Below are positions 53,931 through 63,223 of a stretch of 64,000 nucleotides of DNA, in pieces; position 1 is the first letter of the stretch; each line of letters starts with the position of its first letter. The translations under genes were made by a program, and so were the position numbers. Under the pieces are notes generated by a model. That model ran no database searches and was not told the DNA's origin. It saw only the letters and a program-made list of their open reading frames with translations. The DNA comes from an uncultured Lentisphaeria bacterium (GTDB lineage Bacteria; Verrucomicrobiota; Lentisphaeria; Victivallales; UBA1829), in NCBI GenBank assembly GCA_905197955.1, contig CAJKAR010000008.1, forward strand, positions 1 to 64,000, in the 5' to 3' direction.

Positions 53931-54950
53931 ATGAAAAGTCCATTCCGAAAACTGGCATTCACGGCGGCACTCTTTTGCGGTACCCTGACGGGAATTGCCG
54001 CGACCATCAACGGTGCGGGAGCAAGCTTCCCGGCTCCGGTCTATGCAGCCTGGACCTACACTTACAACAAGACGAATCCGGGCGGAGATCGCTTCAACTA
54101 TCAGTCGATCGGTTCCGGAGCTGGCGTTTCCCAGCTGAAATCGGGAACGGTCCATTTTGCCGGATCCGATGACCCCGTCAAGGAAAAAGATCTCAAAGAA
54201 TTCAATCTGACCCAGTTTCCGATGCTGATCGGCGGAGTGGTCCCGGTGGTAAACCTCCCCGGAGTGCCGAAAGGACAGCTCAAACTGGACGGCCCCGCTC
54301 TTGCGGCAATCTTCCTCGGAGACATCAAAAAATGGAATGATCCGGTAATCGCCAAACTGAATCCCGGTCTCCGTCTTCCCAACCTGAGAATCACGGTTGT
54401 CCGCCGTTCCGACGGATCGGGCACCACCTGGATCTTCACCAATTATCTGAGCAAAGTCTCCGAAAAGTGGTCCAAAGGTCCGGGCAATGCAAAAGATGTC
54501 AAATGGTTCCGCGGCTCCATCGGAGCGAAAGGCAACCCCGGAATCGCCAACAACGTCGCTAAAACCCGCGGCTCCATCGGCTATGTGGAATACGCTTACG
54601 CCAAGGAGGCCGGACTGGCAACGGTTCAGCTCAAAAATGCGGACGGCAAATTCGTCACCCCCGATGTGGCATCCTTTGCGGCATCCGCCTCCGGAGCCGA
54701 CTGGAAGAACTCCAGGAACTTCCGCGTGGAACTCACCAACCAGAAAGGCGCCAATGCGTGGCCGATCACAGGCGTGACATACATCGTTCTGAAGAAACAG
54801 CAGAAGGAGAAAGAGATCGCCCGGAAAATGTTCCAGTACTTCGACTGGTGCTTCCGGGAAGGCGAAAAAACAGCCTCCGCCATGCACTACGTTCCGATGC
54901 CCGCGGAAGTCGTTGCCCTCGTGAAAGACTCCTGGAAAGAAGTCAAGTGA
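53931..54950 (+). CDS. pstS: Phosphate ABC transporter, substrate-binding protein
   Basis: 339 residues, signal peptide ~1-23. Phosphate-binding loops are seen at GAGASFPAPVYAAW, IGSGAGVSQL and RSDGSGTTWIF. Periplasmic. AGGAG is 7 nt before the ATG; another out-of-frame ATG lies at 53926. First gene of pstSCAB-phoU; Pho box upstream. Confidence 0.96.
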   Translation: MKSPFRKLAFTAALFCGTLTGIAATINGAGASFPAPVYAAWTYTYNKTNPGGDRFNYQSIGSGAGVSQLKSGTVHFAGSDDPVKEKDLKEFNLTQFPMLIGGVVPVVNLPGVPKGQLKLDGPALAAIFLGDIKKWNDPVIAKLNPGLRLPNLRITVVRRSDGSGTTWIFTNYLSKVSEKWSKGPGNAKDVKWFRGSIGAKGNPGIANNVAKTRGSIGYVEYAYAKEAGLATVQLKNADGKFVTPDVASFAASASGADWKNSRNFRVELTNQKGANAWPITGVTYIVLKKQQKEKEIARKMFQYFDWCFREGEKTASAMHYVPMPAEVVALVKDSWKEVK

Positions 54951-54960
54951 GGCGAACGTT

Positions 54961-55935
54961 ATGAACGAACCGACCGTCTTACGAAAAAGCGGTCCCGCGA
55001 AGGGAGGCCCCGGCGGGACCTCCCTTTCCGACAGAGTATTCCGATGGCTCGCAATTTGCGCAGCCGCTCTGGCGGCACTTCTCACGATCGCCTTTTTCCT
55101 TCAGCTTGCCTGGCACTCGTATCCGGCATTCCGGGAATTCGGCCCCGGTTTTCTCTGCTCGACGCAGTGGGACACCACCGAAATGAAATTCGGTGCGGCC
55201 TGTGCGATTTATGGTACGCTGGTCACAACGGCGATCGCCCTTCTGATCGCGGTGCCGACCTCGTTCCTGACAGCTCTGTTTCTGGTGGAAATCGCTCCGC
55301 CGATTCTCTCCCGGATCTTCGGATGCGCACTGGATCTGCTGGCGGCGATTCCCAGCGTCATCTACGGTATGTGGGGACTCTTTGTATTTGTTCCTTTCAT
55401 GCAGACGCATGTCCAGCCGTTTCTCTCGGATACTCTGGGACTTTCCGTCATACCGCTGTTCGACGGACCGATGACGGGATTCGGTTTTCTCACGGCGGGA
55501 CTGGTTCTGGCACTGATGTCTCTTCCATTCATGTCGGCGATCATGCGTGACGTTTTCCGCATGGTTCCGGCGGTCGTCAAGGAATCCGCCTACGGAACAG
55601 GCGCAACCACCTGGGAAGTCGCCAAAGACATCACCATGCGCTACGGAATGCAGGGCCTCCTCGGCGCCGTTTTTCTCGGACTCGGCCGGGCGGTGGGAGA
55701 GACCATGGCGGTACTCTTCATCATCGGCAACAGCGAAGTCATCTCCGCCTCTCTCTACGATTCCGGAGCGACAATCGCATCCATTCTCGCCAACAAGTTT
55801 GCGGAAGCCGAGGGCCTTGCGAAAAGTTCCCTTTTCGCTCTCGGTCTGATCCTTCTCTGCATCACCTTTGCCATTCAGATCTTCGGCCAGCTCTGGCTCA
55901 GCAGAATTCGTAAAAACGCAGGAGGCGGACTATGA
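54961..55935 (+). CDS. pstC: Phosphate ABC transporter permease PstC
   Basis: 324 residues, six predicted membrane helices after a ~30-residue cytoplasmic N-terminus. The transporter loop LGLGRAVGETMAVLFIIG (EAA-like) contacts PstB. It starts 10 nt after pstS and its stop overlaps pstA by ATGA. Confidence 0.95.
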   Translation: MNEPTVLRKSGPAKGGPGGTSLSDRVFRWLAICAAALAALLTIAFFLQLAWHSYPAFREFGPGFLCSTQWDTTEMKFGAACAIYGTLVTTAIALLIAVPTSFLTALFLVEIAPPILSRIFGCALDLLAAIPSVIYGMWGLFVFVPFMQTHVQPFLSDTLGLSVIPLFDGPMTGFGFLTAGLVLALMSLPFMSAIMRDVFRMVPAVVKESAYGTGATTWEVAKDITMRYGMQGLLGAVFLGLGRAVGETMAVLFIIGNSEVISASLYDSGATIASILANKFAEAEGLAKSSLFALGLILLCITFAIQIFGQLWLSRIRKNAGGGL

Positions 55936-56807
55936 GCACCGATTCCCGAATGGAAACCAGAACGCGCGGACTCTTCCGGCGCAAACTGGCAAACTGGACT
56001 ATCATTGTGATTTCCGCGATCGGAACCCTGATTGCGGCAGTCTTCCTGCTCTGGATCCTCTGGACAATTCTCCGGAACGGGTTCCACTCCCTTTCGCTGA
56101 GCTTCCTGACGCAGCCGACAAAACCATACGGCATTCCGGACGGCGGCATGCTGAATGCAATTCTCGGAACCGCCGTCATCACGCTGGTGGCGACCATTCT
56201 TGCGGTTCCGGCGGGACTGCTCGGAGGAATCTGCCTTTCCGAATTTTCACGCGACTCGAAATTCGGCAATGCGGTACGTTTTTCCGCTAATGTCATGATG
56301 GGAATGCCCTCCATCATCGTGGGACTGTTCGTCTACACGCTGCTGGTCATGACAACGGGAAACTTTTCCGGATTTGCCGGATCGGTCGCGCTGGCCATCA
56401 TCATGTTCCCGGTCATTCTCCGGACAACGGAAGACATGCTCTGCATGGTTCCGAACGCTCTCCGGGAATCGGCGCTGGCGATCGGCGCACCCCGCTGGAG
56501 AATCACGCTGGCGGTGGTGTTCCGTTCCGCAAAAAGCGGACTCATCACGGGAGTTCTGCTGGCGGTGGCGCGAGTCGCCGGGGAAACGGCGCCTCTGCTC
56601 TTCACGGCGCTTACCAGCGACGCCTGGCCGACCGGATTCTTTACCCAGCCCACAGCCAACCTCACCGTCACCATGACGGAATACGCCACCAATTCCCCGT
56701 TTGAAACCATGCATGTTCGGGCATGGGGCGCGGCACTTATTATTACATTCACCGTTCTTGCGCTCAACATCATCTGCAGAACGGCGTTCAGGGAGAAAAA
56801 AGCATGA
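55932..56807 (+). CDS. pstA: Phosphate ABC transporter permease PstA
   Basis: 291 residues, six membrane helices. The EAA-like loop VARVAGETAPLLFTAL and MVPNALRESALAIGA are typical. Stop overlaps pstB by ATGA. Confidence 0.95.
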   Translation: MSTDSRMETRTRGLFRRKLANWTIIVISAIGTLIAAVFLLWILWTILRNGFHSLSLSFLTQPTKPYGIPDGGMLNAILGTAVITLVATILAVPAGLLGGICLSEFSRDSKFGNAVRFSANVMMGMPSIIVGLFVYTLLVMTTGNFSGFAGSVALAIIMFPVILRTTEDMLCMVPNALRESALAIGAPRWRITLAVVFRSAKSGLITGVLLAVARVAGETAPLLFTALTSDAWPTGFFTQPTANLTVTMTEYATNSPFETMHVRAWGAALIITFTVLALNIICRTAFREKKA

Positions 56808-57583
56808 CGACCAATCCGCCTGTCGAAGAACAGGTAAAAATCTCCGTCCGGCACCTGAATTTCTACTACGGAAACCATCAGGCGCTGTTCGACAACAACA
56901 TTGAAATCTACCGGAACAGGGTGACTGCGGTCATCGGGCCTTCCGGCTGCGGCAAATCAACCCATCTGCGCATCTACAACCGGATCTACCAGCTCTACCG
57001 GGAACAGCGGGCGGAAGGGGAGATCCTCATCGACGGACAGAACATTCTCGATCCCGCAACGGACCTGCTGGAACTCCGACGCAAAGTCGGGATGATCTTC
57101 CAGAAACCGACTCCGTTCCCGATGTCGGTCTTCGACAACATCGCCTACGGACTGAAACTGCACTACAAGCTGAAACGAAGCGAAATTGCCGACCGGGTCG
57201 AAGAGAGTCTCCGCGGCGCAGCCCTCTGGGATGAAGTCAAGGATAAACTCCGCAAACCCGGCACAGCCCTCTCCGGCGGACAGCAGCAGAGACTCTGCAT
57301 TGCTCGCGCCATCGCGATCCGTCCCGAGGTCCTGCTCATGGATGAACCGACCTCCGCCATCGACCCCATCGGAACATCGAAGGTCGAAGACCTGATCGGC
57401 GAACTCAAGAAAAACTTCACCATCGTGATCGTCACGCACAACATGCAGCAGGCGGCGCGCGTCTCCGACTACACCGGATTCTTCTACAAAGGCGTAATCG
57501 TGGAATACGGGAAAACATCGGAACTCTTCACGAAACCAAAACAGAAAAAAACGGAAGACTACATCACCGGCCGCTTCGGATGA
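56804..57583 (+). CDS. pstB: Phosphate ABC transporter ATPase PstB
   Basis: 259 residues. Walker A GPSGCGKST, signature LSGGQQQRLC, Walker B LLMDEPTSAID (usually DEPTSALD) and H-loop THNMQQAARVSDYTGFF. Energises phosphate import. The start at 56804 overlaps the pstA stop; an earlier in-frame ATG is inside pstA. Confidence 0.96.
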   Translation: MTTNPPVEEQVKISVRHLNFYYGNHQALFDNNIEIYRNRVTAVIGPSGCGKSTHLRIYNRIYQLYREQRAEGEILIDGQNILDPATDLLELRRKVGMIFQKPTPFPMSVFDNIAYGLKLHYKLKRSEIADRVEESLRGAALWDEVKDKLRKPGTALSGGQQQRLCIARAIAIRPEVLLMDEPTSAIDPIGTSKVEDLIGELKKNFTIVIVTHNMQQAARVSDYTGFFYKGVIVEYGKTSELFTKPKQKKTEDYITGRFG

Positions 57584-57622
57584 TCCGGAAGAAGGAAGCC
57601 GTCCATCAAAAAGGAAACTGCA

Positions 57623-58312
57623 ATGTCTGTTATTCTCGACAATGAAATTTCAAAGCTCAAAAAGAGTATTCTGATCCTCTGCGGAATGGTGGAGGAGGCG
57701 GTCGTCGATGCTGTCGATGCCGTGATGTCCAACGATAAAAAGAAGGCAGAAGGGGTCATCGAAAACGATATCGAGATCGACCATTTCGAACTTGATGTCG
57801 AAGAAGAATGTCTGAAAATTCTTGCTCTCCATCAGCCTGTCGCGGGAGATCTGCGCTATGTGATCGCCTGTCTGAAAATGAACAACGATCTGGAACGCAT
57901 CGGAGATCTCGCGGTCAATATCGCCAAGCGCGCGCTCTCCTACTACTCCATGTCCACGGAAGAGATCCCCGTCGATCTCCGTCCCCTGACAGAGTGCACA
58001 AAAACCGCTCTGAGCAAAAGTCTCGAAGCGCTCATCAAGCTCGATGCCGCTCTCGCCGAGGAAGGTCTTGCCTACGACGACGTCATCGACGAAATGAACC
58101 GCGAAAATCATGCAAAATTGATCGAACTGATGCATCAGCAGCCGGAAAATGTCGAACGATACCTCAACATCCTGAACGTCTCCAAGCACCTGGAGCGAAT
58201 CGGGGACTGCGCTACCAACATTGATGAAGATGTCATTTACATGGTCAAAGGCGCCATCGTCCGCCATCGCACCGGAATCGACGGAGAATTCAAAAGGAAA
58301 AAAACAATCTGA
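57623..58312 (+). CDS. phoU: Phosphate transport regulator PhoU
   Basis: 229 residues forming two three-helix repeats, each with the metal-binding motif: NNDLERIGDLAVNI and SKHLERIGDCATNI. PhoU restrains phosphate import and the PhoR signal. It lies 39 nt after pstB and ends the operon at the terminator 58356-58398. Confidence 0.95.
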   Translation: MSVILDNEISKLKKSILILCGMVEEAVVDAVDAVMSNDKKKAEGVIENDIEIDHFELDVEEECLKILALHQPVAGDLRYVIACLKMNNDLERIGDLAVNIAKRALSYYSMSTEEIPVDLRPLTECTKTALSKSLEALIKLDAALAEEGLAYDDVIDEMNRENHAKLIELMHQQPENVERYLNILNVSKHLERIGDCATNIDEDVIYMVKGAIVRHRTGIDGEFKRKKTI

Positions 58313-58355
58313 TTCTCTCTTCCGTCCCTCCCGCCTGTGCGCAGGCAAAAAAAAC

Positions 58356-58398
58356 GCGGCTCGGAACCGGATGTCTCCTCCAGTTCCAGCCGCATTTT
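58356..58398. terminator. Bidirectional Rho-independent terminator
   Basis: GCGGCT-C-GGAAC (58356-58367) pairs with GTTCC-AGCCGC (58383-58393) with one bulge; T-rich on the right and an A-run (58347-58354) on the left. It separates phoU and cysK, which converge. Confidence 0.8.
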
Positions 58399-58449
58399 CT
58401 TTTCGGGAAAGAGGGTATTTTACTCTTCCCGCAGATCACTTATTCGCTT

Positions 58450-59370
58450 TTATTGGAACAGCCAGGTGGAAAGATAGCGTTCTCCGCTGTCCGGCAGAAG
58501 AACGACGATGCGTTTGCCTTTCCATTCCGGTTCCCGGCTGAGTTCAAGTGCAGCAAACAGCGCCGCGCCTGACGAGATTCCGATCAGCAAGCCTTCCTTC
58601 TTGGCTGCTTCGCGCGCGGTACGTCCGGCATCGTCGGCGGCGACCGGGAAGATCCGGTCGATCAGCTTTGTATCCAGCACGCCGGGGACAAAGCCGGCGC
58701 CGATCCCCTGCAGCTTGTGCGGGCCCGCTTTCCCGCCGCTCAGAACAGCGGAGGTATCCGGTTCGACGGCAAAGAGTTTCAACGCCGGATTCTTCTGTTT
58801 CAACACTTTGCCGATACCGGTCAGGGTTCCGCCCGTGCCGACCCCGGCGACAAACGCATCCACATGGCCATCGGTCCCGGACCAGATTTCTTCCGCGGTC
58901 GTCGCCTCGTGACAGGCGGGATTCGCGGGATTCTCAAACTGCTGCGGAATGAAGGAGCCTGGATTTTGCGCATGAATCTCCTCGGCTTTGGCGATTGCTC
59001 CTTTCATTCCGGCGGCACCGTCGGTAAGGACCAGCTCCGCACCGTATGCCTGGAGAAGTTTGCGCCGTTCCATGCTCATGGTCTCCGGCATGGTCAGAAC
59101 GAGACGATACCCCTTGACCGCCGCAACCAGAGCAAGTCCGATTCCCGTGTTGCCGGAGGTCGGTTCGATAATCAGTCCGCCCGGCTTGAGAACTCCGCGG
59201 CGCTCGGCATCCTCGATCATCGCCAGAGCGATGCGGTCCTTGACGCTGCCTCCGGGATTGAAATACTCCACTTTGGCGAGGATCTCCGCCCCGCCGTCGT
59301 TAAGACGGTTGATTCTGACCAGCGGAGTATTCCCGATCAGATCCGTAATGCAGTCAGCTATTTTCGTCAT
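58450..59370 (-). CDS. cysK: Cysteine synthase (O-acetylserine sulfhydrylase)
   Basis: 306 residues. PLP enzyme making cysteine from O-acetylserine and sulfide. The PLP lysine is in NPGGSVKDRIAL, TSGNTGIGLA binds the substrate and GVGTGGTLTG binds the PLP phosphate. Monocistronic, with a consensus promoter at 59416-59444. Confidence 0.95.
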   Translation of the reverse strand: MTKIADCITDLIGNTPLVRINRLNDGGAEILAKVEYFNPGGSVKDRIALAMIEDAERRGVLKPGGLIIEPTSGNTGIGLALVAAVKGYRLVLTMPETMSMERRKLLQAYGAELVLTDGAAGMKGAIAKAEEIHAQNPGSFIPQQFENPANPACHEATTAEEIWSGTDGHVDAFVAGVGTGGTLTGIGKVLKQKNPALKLFAVEPDTSAVLSGGKAGPHKLQGIGAGFVPGVLDTKLIDRIFPVAADDAGRTAREAAKKEGLLIGISSGAALFAALELSREPEWKGKRIVVLLPDSGERYLSTWLFQ

Positions 59371-59415
59371 ATCGCAGATTCCTTTTCCTACCCGACCGTT
59401 CCGGTCGTTTTTCGT

Positions 59416-59444
59416 AATATAACAGAAGGGGAAAAGATTGTCAA
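59416..59444 (-). promoter_or_regulatory. Promoter of cysK, with leader palindrome
   Basis: Minus strand TTGACA (59444-59439), 17 bp, TATATT (59421-59416), close to consensus. In the leader an inverted repeat CGACCG-TTC-CGGTCG (59393-59407) is present; it may be an operator or a weak hairpin. Confidence 0.75.
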
Positions 59445-59510
59445 ACGAATGCCTGCAAATAAAACTCTACCAAACAAGTAGAATTTCAAAAATACCATTC
59501 CAAACAGAAA

Positions 59511-60566
59511 TCACTCCTGCTTCCGTTTGAAGTAGTGGCGGGAATCGCCGTACTCATCCCAGAGGATCTGTTCGCCGATGGAAAGAATTTTTGATGTGAG
59601 GGCGGAACTGCTCTGTTCGGAATTTTCATCCAGAGCGGGCTTGTCGGCATAGAGCTGATAGCCGCGCCGGTAGGAGGTATCGGTCACGTTCGGCATAATG
59701 ACGTTGGCACCGGCGAGAAGTCCCTGCTCGCGTCCGGTGTCGCTGAGCGCCTGAAGCGCCGTCGTGGAAGCGATGTTCACATCTTCCAGCAGAAGACGGG
59801 TGCAGGCGATCATTTTCAATCCGATTTCAAGCTGTTTTTTCCGATACTCCGGAGTCAGTTCGATTCCTTTTCCGAGCGGCGTGTCGCAATGCGGAATGTA
59901 GGGGCCCATGCCGATCATGTCCAGATCGAACTCCTGAAAAAAGCGCAGATCGTGAACCAGCTGTTCCGTTGTCTGCCCGGGCAGTCCGCTCATGACGCCG
60001 GAACCGACCTGATAATCCAGTTTCCGCAGTTCGCGGAGACACTGTTTCCTCGCTTCAAAATTGTGATCCGCGGGATGGAGTTTCGCATAAAAGACCGGAT
60101 CAGAGGTCTCAATCCGGAGCAGATAGCGATGGGCTCCGGCTTTGCGCCAGCGCTCATAAACAGCCGGGGTCTGTTCGCCGCAGCAGAGCGTGATACCGAG
60201 ACGTCCGTCACTCCGGGTCCGGATCTCGCGCACAAGATTCTCTATAAAGGAGGAGAACTCCTCGGAAACGACCTCTCCGGACTGAAGCACGATCGAACCG
60301 TAATGATGCTCCAGCGCCCACAGCGCCGAGTGAATGATATCTTCCGCATCAATCCGGTAACGTCGCACGGAAGTGTTGCCGCTGCGGATGCCGCAGTAGT
60401 AGCAGTTCTTCCGGCAGATGTTGCTGATCTCGATCAGTCCGCGCAGACTGACCTTCCTGCCGATATGGCGGAGTTTGACTTCATACGCCTTCCGGTAAAG
60501 AGCCTGAAGCTCCGCCGGATCGGTCAGTTCCAGAAAGTCTGCGAGTTCACGGTCCGTAAGCATCAT
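59511..60566 (-). CDS. hydE: [FeFe]-hydrogenase maturase HydE (radical SAM)
   Basis: 351 residues. CRKNCYYC, in GLIEISNICRKNCYYCGIRS, is the CX3CX2C radical SAM cluster; SGEVVSEEF and ITLCCGEQTP follow as in HydE. HydE helps build the diiron H-cluster; hydF, hydG and the hydrogenase are not in the window. It overlaps mnmA by one nt at the stop/start, so translation is coupled. The bifurcating complex at 16-20 kb is compatible with H2 metabolism. Confidence 0.9.
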   Translation of the reverse strand: MMLTDRELADFLELTDPAELQALYRKAYEVKLRHIGRKVSLRGLIEISNICRKNCYYCGIRSGNTSVRRYRIDAEDIIHSALWALEHHYGSIVLQSGEVVSEEFSSFIENLVREIRTRSDGRLGITLCCGEQTPAVYERWRKAGAHRYLLRIETSDPVFYAKLHPADHNFEARKQCLRELRKLDYQVGSGVMSGLPGQTTEQLVHDLRFFQEFDLDMIGMGPYIPHCDTPLGKGIELTPEYRKKQLEIGLKMIACTRLLLEDVNIASTTALQALSDTGREQGLLAGANVIMPNVTDTSYRRGYQLYADKPALDENSEQSSSALTSKILSIGEQILWDEYGDSRHYFKRKQE

Positions 60567-61633
60567 CAGTCGGCCTCCCCGATCAGTCCGCCGCCGAGAA
60601 GCAGGTCCCCGTCATAAAACACGGCGGACTGCCCCGGAGTCGGCGATTTCTGTTCCTCATAAAATTCCACCATCACGCTGCCATCCTCCATCGGCCGGAT
60701 CGAGCCCGCGGTACCGAGTCCCATCGAACGCACTTTGATCCGCACATCGCGCGGCGCCGAGAGAGCGGGAATGCCGCTCCAGCACAAATCGGTCACGCGC
60801 ATTTTCGTTTTTCTGAGCATCTCCTCTGGCCCCACATAAACGATGTTCCGCTCGGGGTCCAGACTCGTCACATACAGAGGATGCTTCGCAGCAACGCCGA
60901 GTCCGCGGCGCTGTCCGATGGTATATCCCCAGAAACCGTTGTGAAACCCCACCACTTTTCCGGTCTCATCCACGATCTCTCCTTTCTCGCCGGCGCGCTG
61001 GAGAAGATCGCGGTAGTCGCCGGAATAGAAATCCTGACTGTCCGGCCGATCCGAAACGGGAAGCCCGAACTCGGCGGCCATCGCTCGGATCTCCGATTTC
61101 CGGTACTCCCCAAGCGGGAAAAGAACGCCGGAAAGCTGTTCCTGTGTCAGACGATAGAGAAAATACGACTGATCCTTCGCCGGATCAGAGGCGCGCAGAA
61201 GCTGAAAACGGCCCTGTTCCGAACGCAGACGCACATAATGTCCCGTGGCGAAACGCTCGAACTCCAGCCCCATCTCCCGCGCCAGCGCCGGAAACGCTCC
61301 AAATTTGATGTAGCTGTTGCAGCGGACACAGGGATTCGGTGTCCGTGCAGACTGATATTCACTGCGGAAATTCTCAATCACCACTTTCTCATATTCGCGG
61401 GAAACATCCACGATCCGGAACGGGATTCCGATCCGCTCCGCCACCTGGGCCGCACTCTCGATATCCTCTTTCTTATCCGGACTGTAACAACCTTTCCCGG
61501 CTCCGCCACGAAACGAGTTGTTCTCATTCCAGATCCGCATGATCGCTCCGGAAACCTCATGTCCGGCCTGCTTCAGGAGCATGGCGGCAACCGCGGAATC
61601 CACGCCTCCGCTCAACCCGACCAGAATCTTCAT
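60566..61633 (-). CDS. mnmA: tRNA-specific 2-thiouridylase MnmA, atypical
   Basis: 355 residues. PP-loop SGGVDSAVAAMLL (8-20) activates the tRNA; NPCVRCNSYIKFG has the usual first catalytic Cys as part of CX2C, and YTIGQRRGLG is present. The usual second catalytic Cys (SQD-x-C) is replaced: the sequence reads DSQDFYSGDY. An extra Cys occurs in GKGCYSPDKKED near residue 49. Start at 61633 has GGGAGG 9 nt upstream. Makes 2-thiouridine at the tRNA wobble base. Coupled to hydE. Confidence 0.88.
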   Translation of the reverse strand: MKILVGLSGGVDSAVAAMLLKQAGHEVSGAIMRIWNENNSFRGGAGKGCYSPDKKEDIESAAQVAERIGIPFRIVDVSREYEKVVIENFRSEYQSARTPNPCVRCNSYIKFGAFPALAREMGLEFERFATGHYVRLRSEQGRFQLLRASDPAKDQSYFLYRLTQEQLSGVLFPLGEYRKSEIRAMAAEFGLPVSDRPDSQDFYSGDYRDLLQRAGEKGEIVDETGKVVGFHNGFWGYTIGQRRGLGVAAKHPLYVTSLDPERNIVYVGPEEMLRKTKMRVTDLCWSGIPALSAPRDVRIKVRSMGLGTAGSIRPMEDGSVMVEFYEEQKSPTPGQSAVFYDGDLLLGGGLIGEAD

Positions 61634-61664
61634 TTTACCATACCTCCCGTCAACTGAAAGGGAG

Positions 61665-61693
61665 AATATACACTCGCTCCAACGAAATGCAAA
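61665..61693 (-). promoter_or_regulatory. Possible promoter of mnmA-hydE
   Basis: Minus strand TTTGCA (61693-61688), 17 bp, TATATT (61670-61665). Leader only about 25 nt. The remaining DNA to 61894 is A/T-rich with a TATAGT element (61818-61824) before the next gene. Confidence 0.5.
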
Positions 61694-61894
61694 CCGCAAG
61701 ACTCATCCCTATGGAAAAACAAAGCCCCCCCTCCTCCCCTCTTTTCCCGCTGATCACACCTCAAGAAAAAAAGATTTTTTTTCTCATTTTTGATTTTCAA
61801 TCGTCTCCTTTCAGGCTTATAGTATCTTCGAAATCAGAACAGAACCTTCCGGAAACGGAAGAAACACAACCCCGTAACGACAAGGAGAACTAAC

Positions 61895-62242
61895 ATGAAT
61901 AAAAATGATCTCGTACAAACCGTGAAAGACATGATCGCAGCACAATCCTGCTGCAAGGAACTCAAGGCGGCGGGAGAAAAATATCTCAAGGCGATCGGAA
62001 GTGCCGAGGAAAAAACCGCAGCCGCCGAACTGCTTCAGGAGATCCGGGAAGATATCGCCACGATCGACCATGTCATCGAATTTTTTGAATCCCCCAAAGC
62101 CGTTGAAATCTTCGGTGCGGAAAAGGCAAAAGCCATTGCGGCCCATGCACACGAGGTCAAAGCTGCCGGAGGAAAATGGTGCGACTGTCCCGCCTGCTCC
62201 GCCGGATTGAAAATCCTTGAAAACGCTTCCCTGCTCGCCTGA
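61895..62242 (+). CDS. Small conserved Cys-rich protein, function unknown
   Basis: 115 residues, highly helical, with SCCKEL (residues 18-23) near the N-terminus and CDCPACSAG (about 95-103) near the C-terminus, a potential metal or disulfide site. I recall homologues in gut anaerobes, sometimes loosely annotated as chaperones, but no function is established. A strong ribosome site AAGGAGAA lies 6-7 nt upstream. Monocistronic. Charged, Lys/Glu-rich composition suggests a soluble, abundant cytoplasmic protein. Confidence 0.75.
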   Translation: MNKNDLVQTVKDMIAAQSCCKELKAAGEKYLKAIGSAEEKTAAAELLQEIREDIATIDHVIEFFESPKAVEIFGAEKAKAIAAHAHEVKAAGGKWCDCPACSAGLKILENASLLA

Positions 62243-62566
62243 TCGCCTCTCCGGTCAACTGAGTACAACGTCTCGTTTCCCATTCGAAACGCCGGGCGGT
62301 CAGAAAAGCGCCCGGCGCAGGAATTCCCTTTCGTCACGATAAAGTGACAATATCATTGGAATCATCTGGAAAAGCAATGGTGCCACGTTCCCCGGGAATT
62401 GCACTCCGAGGAACAAATCCGCCTACGAACAAAAACACCCCCTCTCCCGGAAACTCGAAGGCGAAAAAAGGATGTACGCAACACCCCGATCCATCTTTTC
62501 GTACCAGGAGAGAACGCTCCCGTTTTTCAACAGAAAGAAAAGTTGCAGGACTCCGGCATTCCCGGC
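62243..62566. other. Intergenic region between convergent genes
   Basis: A 9-bp GC-rich hairpin CGCCGGGCG (62290-62298) with CGCCCGGCG (62309-62317) lies here but lacks a T-tract. Short open frames on both strands have no ribosome site or recognisable product. Nothing else is seen. Confidence 0.5.
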
Positions 62567-63223
62567 TCACGCATTGAAGTCAAACTCCACCGCTTTCAGG
62601 AAAGCGCGGGCAATGACGGAATGTCCCGGCGCGGCGGCAGGATGCACTCGATCCCACGAGAAATAGGAAGAGTGACAATGCTCCAGCACTTTGTCGAAGG
62701 CAGCCTGGACATCGACGAAAATCAGCTGGTATTCTTCAGCCAGACGCCGGCAGACCTCTCCATACCGATCGATCATCGCCCGCATGGCATCCTCTCTGTT
62801 CGGCTCCATGTAGTACGGAGTCATCAGAACAATATTCGGAATCACGGGCTTGGAAAGTTCGATGATTTTCCGCAGATTCGACTCATATTCCCCGATCAGC
62901 ACATGGCGCTCCTTCATATACGGAACATCAAACTGACGCCAGACATCGTTGACGCCGATCATAATGGAAAGCCAGTCGGGCTTCAAATCAAGAGTATCCG
63001 TCTGCCAGCGATTCAAAAGCGAACGCGTGTTGTCGCCGCTGTTTCCCATGTTCACGACCCGGATCATGCGCTCAGGATAAACGGCCGTCAGCAGTCCGTT
63101 GACAATATTCGGATACCCTCCGCCGAGAGGATTGTGAAGACCTTCTGATATCGGACGTGTTCTTCCGGCATCCGTAACTGAATCCCCCTGAAAAAGCAGT
63201 TTGGAACCTGTCTGTATTTTCAT
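62567..63223 (-). CDS. SGNH/GDSL-family esterase (rhamnogalacturonan acetylesterase-like)
   Basis: 218 residues. LLFQGDSVTD (nucleophile Ser15), NMGNSGDNTRSL, IGVNDVWRQ and DRVHPAAAPGH give blocks I, II, III and V. No signal peptide. Probably removes acetyl groups from oligosaccharides. The start at 63223 has GGAGCG 7 nt upstream; the frame extends to 63334. It differs from the esterase at 33234. Confidence 0.88.
   Translation of the reverse strand: MKIQTGSKLLFQGDSVTDAGRTRPISEGLHNPLGGGYPNIVNGLLTAVYPERMIRVVNMGNSGDNTRSLLNRWQTDTLDLKPDWLSIMIGVNDVWRQFDVPYMKERHVLIGEYESNLRKIIELSKPVIPNIVLMTPYYMEPNREDAMRAMIDRYGEVCRRLAEEYQLIFVDVQAAFDKVLEHCHSSYFSWDRVHPAAAPGHSVIARAFLKAVEFDFNA

Noticed and set aside
62334..62570. 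78-codon minus-strand frame in the intergenic region
   Set aside because: No ribosome site, no resemblance to a known family, unusual composition.
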